Under the pieces are notes generated by a model. It had not been told where the DNA came from, made no database searches, and saw only the letters and a list, made by a program, of their open reading frames with translations. Made by a program: the position numbers and the translations under genes. Positions 55,523 to 63,778 of a DNA stretch of 64,000 bases are shown here, in pieces. Position 1 is the stretch's first letter. Every line of letters begins with the position of its first letter. The DNA comes from Pseudarthrobacter naphthalenicus (GTDB taxonomy: Bacteria > Actinomycetota > Actinomycetes > Actinomycetales > Micrococcaceae): NCBI RefSeq assembly GCF_029076445.1, contig NZ_JARESG010000002.1, positions 62,001-126,000 on the forward strand. Reading direction: 5' to 3'.

Positions 55523-57208
55523 GTGACTACCGAAGCCCCGCCCGCTGTCCGGCCGCATTCCGCCATCGATGCTGTGGCGGACGCCTACACCGATGCGCTC
55601 ATCCGGTTGAACCCGTCCTTTGCCACCGAACTCGGCCTGCCCGGACACGAGACCGAGTACCCGGACTTCTCCCCCGCCGGCATCGCCGCATTCGCGGCGG
55701 AGGCCCGGGACGCACTGGAAGCCCTTGACGGGTTGGTGCCGCAGGACGACGTGGACGCCATCACCCTGGACGCCATGCGTGAGCGGCTGGGGCTCCAGCT
55801 CGAAATCCACGGGACGGGCTGGGACGAGGCGAACCTGAACAACATCGCCTCGCCCGCGCAGGATATCCGGGCCATCTTTGACCTGATGCCCACCGACACG
55901 GACGCCCAGTGGGAGCATCTCGCCGGCCGCGCCCTGAACGTTCCGGCCGCCCTGGCCGGCTACATCGAATCCCTGCGCCACGCCAGGGACGCCGGGAAGG
56001 TGGCTGCAGCCCGCCAGGTGTCCAGCGTCATCGAACAGGCCACCAAACACGCCGCCGACGACGGCTTCTTCGCGAAGCTTGCCGCCGGGGCACGGACTGC
56101 CGGCGGTCCCCTCGACCCCTCCGTCCAGGAGAAGCTCGACGCCGGTGCTGCCGCGGCGCGCCGTGCCTACCGGCAACTCGCCGACTTCCTCGGGACCGAA
56201 CTGCTGCCCGTGGCGCCGGCGAAGGATGCCGTGGGCCGGGAACGCTACGCACTGGCCTCGCGCTCCTTCCTCGGCGCCGCCGTCGACCTCGAAGAGACGT
56301 ACGCGTGGGGAGTCCACGAACTGGACCGGCTGATCACCGAGCAGGAGAAGGTCGCGGCCATCATCAAGCCCGGCGCCGGCATCGACGAGGCGAAGGAGGC
56401 CCTCAACACCGACCCCGCACGTCAGCTCCGGGGAACCGACGCCCTCCAGGCGTGGATGCAGGAACTCTCCGACAAGGCCATTACCGACCTCGCCGGGGTG
56501 CACTTCGAGATCCCGGACGTTATGAAGAAGCTCGAGTGCCTGATTGCCCCCACGGACGAGGGCGGCATTTACTACACCGGCCCCTCCGAGGACTTCAGCC
56601 GGCCCGGCCGGATGTGGTGGTCCGTGCCGGCCGGCGAGGACACCTTCACCACCTGGGCAGAAACCACCACGGTGTTCCACGAGGGCGTCCCCGGCCATCA
56701 CCTCCAGGTGGCCACTGCCACCTACCGGCGGGAGCTGCTCAACAAATGGCGCCGGAGTGTCTGCTGGACCTCCGGACACGGTGAAGGGTGGGCGCTCTAC
56801 GCCGAAAAACTGATGCAGGAACTCGGCTACCTGTCCGATCCCGGCGACCACATGGGCATGCTGGACATGCAGCGGATGCGCGCGGCCCGTGTGGTGTTCG
56901 ACATCGGCGTCCACCTGGAGCTCGAAGTCCCCGAACGGTGGGGCACCGGCACGTGGACCCCGGATAAGGGCTACGAATTCCTCACCCAAAACCTTGCCAT
57001 CAGCGAAGGCCAGCTCAACTTCGAGTTCACCCGTTACCTCGGCTGGCCGGGCCAGGCCCCGTCCTACAAGGTGGGCCAGCGGCTCTGGGAACAGATCCGC
57101 GCCGATCTCGAGGCCCGGCCGGGCTTCGAGCTCAAGGCCTTCCACACCAAGGCACTGAATATCGGCTCGGTCGGTCTGGACACGCTGCGGCGGGCACTGC
57201 TTAAGTAG
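55523..57208 (+). CDS. DUF885-family putative metallopeptidase
   Basis: This 561-residue protein belongs to the DUF885 family, related to zinc carboxypeptidases of the M32/M2-like fold. The zinc-site candidate is H386-E387-G-V-P-G-H392-H in TTVFHEGVPGHHLQVAT, followed by a Glu-rich helix (TSGHGEGWALYAEKLMQELG) and the conserved C-terminal LSEGQLNFE-type region (LAISEGQLNFEFTRYLGWPG). No signal peptide is present. GTG 55523 lies 9 nt after accE but is probably not functionally linked. The substrate is unknown; peptides or amino-acid derivatives are plausible. Confidence 0.85.
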   Translation: MTTEAPPAVRPHSAIDAVADAYTDALIRLNPSFATELGLPGHETEYPDFSPAGIAAFAAEARDALEALDGLVPQDDVDAITLDAMRERLGLQLEIHGTGWDEANLNNIASPAQDIRAIFDLMPTDTDAQWEHLAGRALNVPAALAGYIESLRHARDAGKVAAARQVSSVIEQATKHAADDGFFAKLAAGARTAGGPLDPSVQEKLDAGAAAARRAYRQLADFLGTELLPVAPAKDAVGRERYALASRSFLGAAVDLEETYAWGVHELDRLITEQEKVAAIIKPGAGIDEAKEALNTDPARQLRGTDALQAWMQELSDKAITDLAGVHFEIPDVMKKLECLIAPTDEGGIYYTGPSEDFSRPGRMWWSVPAGEDTFTTWAETTTVFHEGVPGHHLQVATATYRRELLNKWRRSVCWTSGHGEGWALYAEKLMQELGYLSDPGDHMGMLDMQRMRAARVVFDIGVHLELEVPERWGTGTWTPDKGYEFLTQNLAISEGQLNFEFTRYLGWPGQAPSYKVGQRLWEQIRADLEARPGFELKAFHTKALNIGSVGLDTLRRALLK

Positions 57209-57223
57209 GTGCGCGCCCGACCG

Positions 57224-57241
57224 GGAGGGCCGACACCCTCC
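57224..57241 (+). terminator. Weak hairpin after the DUF885 gene
   Basis: GGAGGG (57224-57229) pairs with CCCTCC (57236-57241) around a 6-nt loop, 15 nt beyond the stop. The stem is short and lacks a T-run. The rest of the 57209-57456 gap is GC-rich to about 57330, then AT-richer up to the symporter start, where its promoter probably lies. I cannot assign hexamers. Confidence 0.3.
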
Positions 57242-57456
57242 GCGCGCTGCTCGTTCCTCGCTTTGACGCGCGCTGCCGGGTGCCTCCCCTCCCTGTCCCG
57301 CGGGTGAGACTTGCCACAGCGCCGCCGGGAATAACTTCATAATTGCCTTGCACGACGCTAGATTGCACGGGTTTGAGAGCTCGAGCTGACATTCAGCGGC
57401 GTAACATTTCTCAACATCTGTTCGTCATGATAAGAACCCCGGCCTAGCGTGTTCTG

Positions 57457-58929
57457 GTGAGCACTCAAACCCGCACCCCCGAATCCGCAGGAAAGACCGG
57501 CTTCCAGCTGCCCAAGTGGGCCGGCTCGTTCGGTTTCCAGATCATCGCCGCCCTCATCGTGGGCCTGGGCCTCGGCCTGCTGGCCAAGTACACAGGCAGC
57601 ACCAAGGAGGCCCCCAACGGCCTGGGCGGGACGCTGCAGACCATCGGCTCGAGCTACATCTCGCTGCTGCAGACCGCGGTGGTCCCGTTGATCTTCACTG
57701 CTGTGGTCAGTTCCATCTCCAACCTGCGCCAGGTTTCCAACGCCGCCAAGCTGGCCTGGCACACCCTGCTCTGGTTCGCCATCACATCGCTGATCGCCGT
57801 CCTGATCGGCATTGGCCTGGGCGTCCTCCTGCAGCCAGGGGCCAACACCGGCATCACCCAGGAAGCCAAGTACGCCGGCAAAACCGGTGACTGGTGGTCC
57901 TTCCTGATCGGCCTGTTCCCCAAGAACTTCATGGGCCTCGGCGCCAGCTCCACCGTGACCGAAAGCGCCAACGCCGCCACCACGGTCAGCACCGCCGTGA
58001 GCTTCAACGTGCTCCAGATCCTGGTGATCGCCATCGCCGTCGGCGTGGCCGCCCTCAAGGTGGGCAAGGCCGCCGAGCCGTTCCTGAACCTCAACGCGTC
58101 CGCGCTGGCCGTCATCCAGAAAGTCCTGTGGTGGATCATCCGGATCGCCCCCATCGGCACCGTGGGCCTGATCGGCAACGCGGTGGCAGTCTACGGCTGG
58201 GACACCATCGGCGCGCTCGGCAAGTTCACCTTCGCCATCTATGTGGGCCTGGCCCTGGTGATGTTCGTGGTGTACCCGGTCCTGGTCCGTACCCACGGGC
58301 TCTCCGTCAAGCAGTACTTCTCCGGTGTCTGGCCGGCAGTGCAGCTGGCCTTCGTCTCACGGTCCTCCATCGGCACCCTGCCGCTCACCCAGCGCGTCAC
58401 CGAGCGCAACCTGGGCGTTCCGCGTGCGTATGCCGCCTTCGCCGTGCCCCTGGGCGCCACCACCAAGATGGATGGCTGCGCCGCGATCTACCCGGCCATC
58501 TCCGCCATCTTCGTGGCCCAGTTCTTCGGCATCCAGCTCGACTTCACCCAGTACCTGCTCATCGCCCTGGTTTCGGTCCTCGGTTCCGCAGCGACGGCCG
58601 GCACCACCGGCGCCGTGGTGATGCTCACCCTGACGCTCTCCACGCTGGGACTGCCGTTGGCCGGCGTCGGCCTGCTGCTGGCCGTGGATCCGATCCTGGA
58701 CATGGGCCGCACTGCACTGAACGTGGCCGGCCAGGCGCTGGTCCCCGCCATCGTGTCAAAGCGCCAGGGCATCCTGGACGAGGCGCTCTACAACGCGCCA
58801 CGCAACGGCAACCCGTTCGCTGACGACACCCCCTCCGACGCCGGCGCCTCCACCGCGGATCCTTCGGCCGCAACCCTGGCTGCTGACCGGTCCGACGCCG
58901 AGAGGCAACTGGCTGAGGCGAAGGCCTGA
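57457..58929 (+). CDS. Dicarboxylate/amino acid:cation symporter (DAACS) family protein
   Basis: This 490-residue membrane protein has the glutamate-transporter fold. There are eight helices and two re-entrant hairpins: HP1 at SRSSIGTLPLTQRV, TM7 at TTKMDGCAAIYPAISAIF, HP2 at TAGTTGAVVMLTLTLSTLGL, and TM8 at AVDPILDMGRTALNVAGQAL. The substrate-coordinating Asp/Arg of LDMGRT are present. Two positions differ from archaeal GltPh: the Asn of NMDG is Lys337, and the TM8 Asp that binds sodium is Gln426. The ion coupling may therefore be unusual. GTG 57457 has no strong ribosome-binding site. An acidic C-terminal tail (about 450-490) is probably disordered. Confidence 0.9.
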   Translation: MSTQTRTPESAGKTGFQLPKWAGSFGFQIIAALIVGLGLGLLAKYTGSTKEAPNGLGGTLQTIGSSYISLLQTAVVPLIFTAVVSSISNLRQVSNAAKLAWHTLLWFAITSLIAVLIGIGLGVLLQPGANTGITQEAKYAGKTGDWWSFLIGLFPKNFMGLGASSTVTESANAATTVSTAVSFNVLQILVIAIAVGVAALKVGKAAEPFLNLNASALAVIQKVLWWIIRIAPIGTVGLIGNAVAVYGWDTIGALGKFTFAIYVGLALVMFVVYPVLVRTHGLSVKQYFSGVWPAVQLAFVSRSSIGTLPLTQRVTERNLGVPRAYAAFAVPLGATTKMDGCAAIYPAISAIFVAQFFGIQLDFTQYLLIALVSVLGSAATAGTTGAVVMLTLTLSTLGLPLAGVGLLLAVDPILDMGRTALNVAGQALVPAIVSKRQGILDEALYNAPRNGNPFADDTPSDAGASTADPSAATLAADRSDAERQLAEAKA

Positions 58930-58954
58930 CACCGGCCGGAGTCCGCCGCTAAGG

Positions 58955-58990
58955 GAAGTCCCCGGGAACTGCACAGTTCCCGGGGACTTC
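58955..58990 (+). terminator. Intrinsic terminator after the symporter gene
   Basis: Arms 58955-58971 and 58974-58990 are perfect 17-nt complements (core AAGTCCCCGGGAACTG) and are followed by the T-rich TTTCGTTGTT. This is the clearest rho-independent terminator in the window. It lies 26 nt after the symporter stop and 34 nt before the stop of the convergent small secreted protein. Confidence 0.88.
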
Positions 58991-59024
58991 TTTCGTTGTT
59001 GTGTGCGGCTGCCTGCGCCGCAGG

Positions 59025-59612
59025 TTAGCGCCCGCCCCCTCCAATGACTCCGTTCTGCACTGCCTTGGTGACAGCGTCCGCCTCCGCCTGGGTGAGCTTG
59101 CCGTCCGTCACGGCCTTGTCCAGGCGGGTCTTCAGCTCCGCGGCATGTTCCGTTTGTTCAGCGGCGCGCAACTCCTCCAGCGCGGCCGTGACCTTCGCCT
59201 CGTCAATGCCCAGCGACGCTGCGAGCGACGTGGCAAGCTCGGCCTGCATCGCTGAGGGATCGGGCCGGGTTCCGTCAGCCGGCATACCCTTCTCCGTGCC
59301 GGCGGCGGGCTTGTTGGCGTCTCGGAATGCCTTCAGGGCATCCGTCAGCTTGGTCTGGTCCACCCCGAGCTTCGTGGCCAGTTCAGCGGCGTGGTCACCG
59401 CCCAGGCCAAAGCCGCCGTGACCGCCATGGCCACCCCGTCCACCTTGGCCGTCAGCCGGAGCCGTGCTGGTGCCGGCGTCCGCGGAAGTGCTGGAGCTGG
59501 GGGTAGGAGTGGGCGTGGTGGTTGCAGAGGCCATCCCGGCAACCCCGATTCCGGCTCCAAGAGCGAGGGCCGTGGCCGTCAGGCCCAGCGTGATTCTCCG
59601 AGTTCGTGCCAT
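59025..59612 (-). CDS. Small secreted helical-repeat protein, unknown function
   Basis: This 195-residue protein has a signal peptide (basic MARTRR, then LGLTATALALGAGIGVAGMA, with likely cleavage after ASA). A Thr/Pro/Ser linker and a Gly/His stretch (GGRGGHGGHGGFGLGG) that could bind metal follow. Two related helical units come next (LATKLGVDQTKLTDALKAFR and LAASLGIDEAKVTAALEELR), then an EF-hand-like or SHOCT-like end (VTDGKLTQAEADAVTKAVQN). The repeated LG-D-KL-ALK units resemble small secreted actinobacterial proteins without known role. GGAGAAAC precedes ATG 59612. It is divergent from the TetR-MMPL pair and shares their promoter gap. Confidence 0.65.
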   Translation of the reverse strand: MARTRRITLGLTATALALGAGIGVAGMASATTTPTPTPSSSTSADAGTSTAPADGQGGRGGHGGHGGFGLGGDHAAELATKLGVDQTKLTDALKAFRDANKPAAGTEKGMPADGTRPDPSAMQAELATSLAASLGIDEAKVTAALEELRAAEQTEHAAELKTRLDKAVTDGKLTQAEADAVTKAVQNGVIGGGGR

Positions 59613-59746
59613 TTTGTTTCTCCTGCATCTGCCGTCCGCGGACGGCTGGGTTATGTTCTCCCTGGCGGGACCCTCCCAGTCTCCGGCCGCAAACTCTGGA
59701 GCAGCTGTTGGGAACCTTTCATCTTCCTGTGAATGAATTTGCGCGG

Positions 59747-59762
59747 CGTGCAAACTTGCACG
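59747..59762. promoter_or_regulatory. Probable TetR operator
   Basis: CGTGCAA and TTGCACG form a perfect 7-bp inverted repeat around AC, ending 12 nt before the TetR-family GTG start at 59775. Such a position would block the regulator's own transcription and could also affect the divergent secreted-protein gene. Confidence 0.6.
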
Positions 59763-59774
59763 TAGTGTAATTTT

Positions 59775-60443
59775 GTGACCGAAACCCTTTCCCGGCGCGA
59801 ACTCAACAAGGCCGCCACCCGCCAGGCCATCACCGATGCTGCCTTGACGCTTTTGCGCCGGCACGGCCCGGGGAACTTCACCGTGGAGGATATTGCCGAG
59901 ATGGCGGGCATCTCCCGGCGGACCTTCTTCAACTACTTCGGCGGCATTGAGGCGGCGCTGGCCTCGGTGACGCACGGCTTCCTGGACAGCGCCCTGCAGC
60001 AATTCCGGCAGCGCCCCGCCGATGAGCCCATCCTCGAATCAGCGCGCGCGGCCCTCATGCAGCTGGCGGACCCGATGACCGTGGCACCCCTGGCCGAGCT
60101 GTTCACCCTGACCCAGGAGAACGCGCTCCTTTCCCGCTCAGAACTTGAGGCCTGGGATCACTGCACCGAGCAGATCATCAGCGCGGCACGGGAACGCTTC
60201 GCGGCAACTCCCGGTGCCGCCGTCGATGAGCTCTACCTGCGCGCCCTGGCCGGTGCCGTTATCTCCTGCGGCAAGGCGGCCATGGACGTCTGGTTCTCCC
60301 AGCGCGGCGCGGACCTGTCGCCTGCTTCCCTTGCCGTCCTCCGCCAGCTGCTGATTGACGCGATGGGCCACCTGGGCTCCGGCTTCGGCAGTCCTGCCGC
60401 CTCCGCTCCAACTACACCTACCCTCCTCAAAGAACGGCTCTGA
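59775..60443 (+). CDS. TetR-family transcriptional regulator
   Basis: This 222-residue regulator has an N-terminal TetR helix-turn-helix (residues 8-55: RELNKAATRQAITDAALTLL, then FTVEDIAEMAGISRRTFFNY) and a helical ligand-binding domain without close recognisable relatives. Its gene ends one base before the MMPL gene, and a perfect palindrome lies just upstream of its start. The natural reading is a local repressor of the pump, released by a hydrophobic or toxic substrate. GTG start at 59775. Confidence 0.92.
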   Translation: MTETLSRRELNKAATRQAITDAALTLLRRHGPGNFTVEDIAEMAGISRRTFFNYFGGIEAALASVTHGFLDSALQQFRQRPADEPILESARAALMQLADPMTVAPLAELFTLTQENALLSRSELEAWDHCTEQIISAARERFAATPGAAVDELYLRALAGAVISCGKAAMDVWFSQRGADLSPASLAVLRQLLIDAMGHLGSGFGSPAASAPTTPTLLKERL

Positions 60444-60444
60444 C

Positions 60445-62970
60445 ATGGCCCTGCTGCTTTATCGCCTCGGCAAGTTCTCCTACCGCCACCGCTGGCTGGT
60501 CATCTCACTGTGGCTCGCGGCGCTGGTGGCCGTGGGCGGCTCCGCTGCCGCCTTCCACGGCACACTCTCCAACAACTTCCAGATTCCGGGCACCGAGACC
60601 CAGCGCATCGCGGACAAGTTGAAGCAGGAACTCCCCGCTGCCTCGGGCGGCTCCGCGAGCATCGTCTTCGAAGCCCCTGCAGGCGGCTTCACGGACCAAA
60701 GCCGCACAGCAGTTACGGCTGCCCTCGCCAAACTCGGTGACCTCCCTGACGTCAAGGCCACCACGGACCCCTTCGCCACCCAGGCGCAGCTGGACCAGGC
60801 CGGGCAGGCCATCACCGATGGCGGGCAGCAACTTGCCACAGGCCAGGCGCAACTGGACGCCTCACGCGCCCAGCTCGACGCCGGCGCAGCGCAGCTGAGC
60901 GCTGCGGAGCAGCAGCTGAAGGCGGCCGGGGCTCCCGCCGCCCTGATCGAGGCACAGCTGGGACAGCAGAAAGCCGCGCTGGCGCAAGGCCAGGAACAGC
61001 TTGCCGCCGGCACCAAGGAACTCGACGCCGCCAAGGCGAAACTGGAACTCGGCAAGCGGCAGGCAGAGGCCTCACAGGGAATCCGCTTTGTCTCGGAGGA
61101 CGGCCAGGCCGCAGTGGCCCAGGTCCAGTTCACCACCGCCATCAACGCCCTCACCCCCGCCGTCCGGCAGCAGGTGCAGGACATCGCACATGAAACGTCG
61201 GCCGCCGGCGTCACCGCCCTGGCCAGCAAGGAAATCACCGAGGACATTTCCGAGCTGTTCGGCACCGCGGAAATCATTGGCATCGGCGTCGCGGCCCTGG
61301 TGCTGATCCTGATGCTTGGCACCCTGATCGCCGCCGGACTTCCGCTGCTGATGGCCATCATCGGCGTCGCCGTCGGCGTGGGCATCACCTTCGCCCTCTC
61401 GGGAGCGTTCAGCATGAGCTCCATCTCGCCCATGCTGGCCCTCATGCTTGGCCTGGCCGTGGGCATCGACTACTCCCTCTTCATCGTCAACCGGCACCGG
61501 ACCCAGCTGCTCACCGGCATGGATCCCGAAGAGTCGGTGGCCCGCGCCACCGGAACCTCCGGCAATGCCGTGCTGTTTGCCGGGCTGACCGTCATCATCG
61601 CCCTGGCCGCCCTGGTGGTACCGGGCCTGCCCTTCCTGAGCGTCATGGGCCTGGCGGCAGCCGGAACCGTGGCCGTGGCCGTCCTGGTGGCCCTCTCGCT
61701 CACCCCGGCCATGCTCTCCCTGATCGGGCGGCGCATCATTTCCCGGCGGGCATGGGCCAAAGCCGAAGCGCACAACGCCGAGGCAGGCCACGAGGCGGCC
61801 GACCAGGCCAAGGACGAGGCCAGGAGCAACCGCGGCTGGGGCGCCCTGGTCACCAGGCACCCCATCGTGGCGCTCGTCGCCGGCGTCCTCCTGCTGGGCA
61901 CCCTGGCCCTGCCGGCCGCGCAGCTCCAGCTCGCCCTGCCCGACGGCGGCTCCGAACCGGTGGACTCCGAGGCCTACCAGGCCTACGACGTGACCGCCCG
62001 CAGCTTCGGCGAAGGCGTCACCGGCCCCATCGTGGTGGTCGGGGAATTCCCGGCCAACCTGGACGCCACCCAGGCCCAAAAGCTGCAGTACGACGTCGCC
62101 GACCGGATCCGCGGCGTGGACAATGTGGTGGCGGCCGTTCCGGTGGCGTTGAGCGAGGACCGCCGGACCGCCGTCTTCCAGGTCATCCCCCGGGAGGGTC
62201 CGGCCAAGGCCGGTACCGTGCAGGTGGTCAGTGAGCTCCGCGAACGCGGTGCACAGATCCAGGCCGAGACCGGAGTGGCCATCGGACTGACCGGCCAGAC
62301 CGCCGGCAACATCGACGTCTCCACGAAACTCGGCGACGCCCTGCCGCCCTACCTGGCGATCGTCGTCGGACTTTCCCTGCTGCTGCTGCTCCTGGTGTTC
62401 CGCTCCATCGTGGTTCCCCTGCTGGCAACCGGCGGTTTCCTGCTCTCGCTCGCCGCCGCGTTCGGACTCGTGGTGGCCGTCTACCAGTGGGGCTGGCTGG
62501 GAACCGTGTTCGACGTCGCGAATCCCGGCGCCGTGCTGAGCTTCCTGCCGATCATCCTGATCGGTGTGCTGTTCGGCCTTGCCATGGACTACCAAGTGTT
62601 CATCGCCTCGGGCATGCGTGAGTCCTACATGCACGGCGCCCCGGCCGAAAAAGCGGTCCGGATCGGCTTCAGCCACGCCGGCGCCGTGGTGACGGCCGCC
62701 GCCATCATCATGGTCAGTGTGTTCGCCGGGTTCATCTTCAGCCACCTGACCATGGTCCGGCCCCTCGGCTTTGCCATGGCCTTCGGCGTGCTGCTTGACG
62801 CCTTTGTGGTCCGGATGACCATTGTGCCGGCCGTGATGTACCTGCTCGGCGAAAAGACCTGGTGGCTGCCCAAGTGGCTGGACCGGATCCTGCCGGACGT
62901 GGACGTGGAGGGCGCCCAGCTCGAACGCCGGGAAGCCGGGACGCAGCGGCTTGCGGAGCCGGTCCACTAG
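60445..62970 (+). CDS. MMPL-family (RND superfamily) membrane transporter
   Basis: The 841-residue transporter has the duplicated MMPL layout: TM1 (WLVISLWLAALVAVGGSAAA), a large extracytoplasmic loop, a five-helix bundle, a second loop and a second bundle. The first loop contains a roughly 100-residue Gln/Ala-rich coiled coil (about 112-210, QAQLDASRAQLDAGAAQLSA). Proton-relay Asp-Tyr motifs lie in LAVGIDYSLFIVNRHR and GLAMDYQVFIASGMRE. MMPL proteins export lipids or drugs. The substrate is unknown, but the partner TetR gene favours efflux. ATG 60445 is chosen because TM1 starts there; the upstream frame overlaps the TetR gene. Confidence 0.93.
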   Translation: MALLLYRLGKFSYRHRWLVISLWLAALVAVGGSAAAFHGTLSNNFQIPGTETQRIADKLKQELPAASGGSASIVFEAPAGGFTDQSRTAVTAALAKLGDLPDVKATTDPFATQAQLDQAGQAITDGGQQLATGQAQLDASRAQLDAGAAQLSAAEQQLKAAGAPAALIEAQLGQQKAALAQGQEQLAAGTKELDAAKAKLELGKRQAEASQGIRFVSEDGQAAVAQVQFTTAINALTPAVRQQVQDIAHETSAAGVTALASKEITEDISELFGTAEIIGIGVAALVLILMLGTLIAAGLPLLMAIIGVAVGVGITFALSGAFSMSSISPMLALMLGLAVGIDYSLFIVNRHRTQLLTGMDPEESVARATGTSGNAVLFAGLTVIIALAALVVPGLPFLSVMGLAAAGTVAVAVLVALSLTPAMLSLIGRRIISRRAWAKAEAHNAEAGHEAADQAKDEARSNRGWGALVTRHPIVALVAGVLLLGTLALPAAQLQLALPDGGSEPVDSEAYQAYDVTARSFGEGVTGPIVVVGEFPANLDATQAQKLQYDVADRIRGVDNVVAAVPVALSEDRRTAVFQVIPREGPAKAGTVQVVSELRERGAQIQAETGVAIGLTGQTAGNIDVSTKLGDALPPYLAIVVGLSLLLLLLVFRSIVVPLLATGGFLLSLAAAFGLVVAVYQWGWLGTVFDVANPGAVLSFLPIILIGVLFGLAMDYQVFIASGMRESYMHGAPAEKAVRIGFSHAGAVVTAAAIIMVSVFAGFIFSHLTMVRPLGFAMAFGVLLDAFVVRMTIVPAVMYLLGEKTWWLPKWLDRILPDVDVEGAQLERREAGTQRLAEPVH

Positions 62971-62979
62971 GCTGAATAC

Positions 62980-63648
62980 GTGACCCGATTGATCCTGGCC
63001 TCCCAGTCCCCTGCCCGCACGAAACTCCTCGCCGACGCCGGGATTCAGCACTCTGTGCTGGTCTCGGACGTGGATGAGGACGCCGTCCAGGCCCGCTACG
63101 GCGTTACTGATCCGCACGATACCGCCCTGCTGCTTGCGCGGGCCAAGGCCGAGGCCGTGGCCGCGCTGCCGGAGGCGGAGGGCGCGCTGGTCATCGGCTG
63201 CGACTCGGTGTTCGAGTTCGACGGCGAGGCGCACGGCAAGCCGTACACCGCCGACGTCGCCCGTGCGCGGATGCTCCGGATGAGCGGGAACAGCGGGGTG
63301 CTGCACACCGGCCACTGGCTGGTGGACTGCCGCGGGGTTGCCGCCGGCAGCGGGGATGAAACGTCCGACGACGGCGGGGCGGCGCCGGGATCCGGCGCCA
63401 CCCTCGGGGCGGTCACCTCCGCGGAGGTCCACTTCACGGACATGGAACCGGCGGAAATCGATGCCTACATCGCCACCGGTGAGCCGCTGCACTGCGCCGG
63501 TTCGTTCACCATTGACGGCTTCGGCGGGGCGTTTATCCGGAAGGTGGACGGGGACCCGCACACCGTCGTCGGACTTTCCATTTCGACGCTGCGGGCCTTG
63601 CTGGGTCAGGCACAGGTGCGCATCACCGATCTGTGGTCCGCGGAATAA
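62980..63648 (+). CDS. maf: Maf-family nucleotide pyrophosphatase
   Basis: Maf proteins hydrolyse non-canonical or pyrimidine nucleoside triphosphates to monophosphates and prevent misincorporation. The 222-residue protein has the N-terminal LILASQSPARTKLLADAGI, the conserved VSDVDEDAV, ALVIGCDSVFEFDGEAHGKP with the catalytic Asp, and EIDAYIATGEPLHCAGSFTI near the C-terminus. An acidic/Gly-rich insertion (GSGDETSDDGGAAPGSG) lengthens the middle loop. GTG start, 9 nt after the MMPL stop. In actinobacteria maf commonly sits between accE and accA, as here in part. Confidence 0.93.
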   Translation: MTRLILASQSPARTKLLADAGIQHSVLVSDVDEDAVQARYGVTDPHDTALLLARAKAEAVAALPEAEGALVIGCDSVFEFDGEAHGKPYTADVARARMLRMSGNSGVLHTGHWLVDCRGVAAGSGDETSDDGGAAPGSGATLGAVTSAEVHFTDMEPAEIDAYIATGEPLHCAGSFTIDGFGGAFIRKVDGDPHTVVGLSISTLRALLGQAQVRITDLWSAE

Positions 63649-63661
63649 TTCGGCAAAATTC

Positions 63662-63696
63662 GGGGCGGCTTTGTAGGGACCCTACAAAGCCGCCCC
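63662..63696 (+). terminator. Intrinsic terminator after maf
   Basis: GGGGCGGCTTTGTAGGG (63662-63678) and CCCTACAAAGCCGCCCC (63680-63696) are perfect 17-nt complements with a one-base centre, starting 13 nt after the maf stop. Only CGTTTA follows, so the T-tract is short. It separates maf from the biotin carboxylase gene. Confidence 0.75.
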
Positions 63697-63778
63697 CGTT
63701 TACGCGCGGAATCCGCAAGTAATATCGGCGGAACCCTCAAAATCGCGCTAGGCTCCCTGAAGGAAAGAAGGAGACGCC

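Noticed and set aside
57242..57300. GCGCGC blocks near 57242 and 57270 as a repeat element
   Set aside because: Six-base GC blocks are expected at this base composition and no second copy of the surrounding sequence was seen in the window.
55352..57340. 662-codon minus-strand frame opposite the DUF885 gene
   Set aside because: Antisense shadow; the plus strand encodes a coherent family protein with a zinc motif.
61072..63561. 829-codon open frame on the minus strand opposite the MMPL and maf genes
   Set aside because: It is the antisense shadow of two well-supported plus-strand genes; composition (Gly/His/Asp/Gln-rich) is typical of reversed GC-rich coding sequence.
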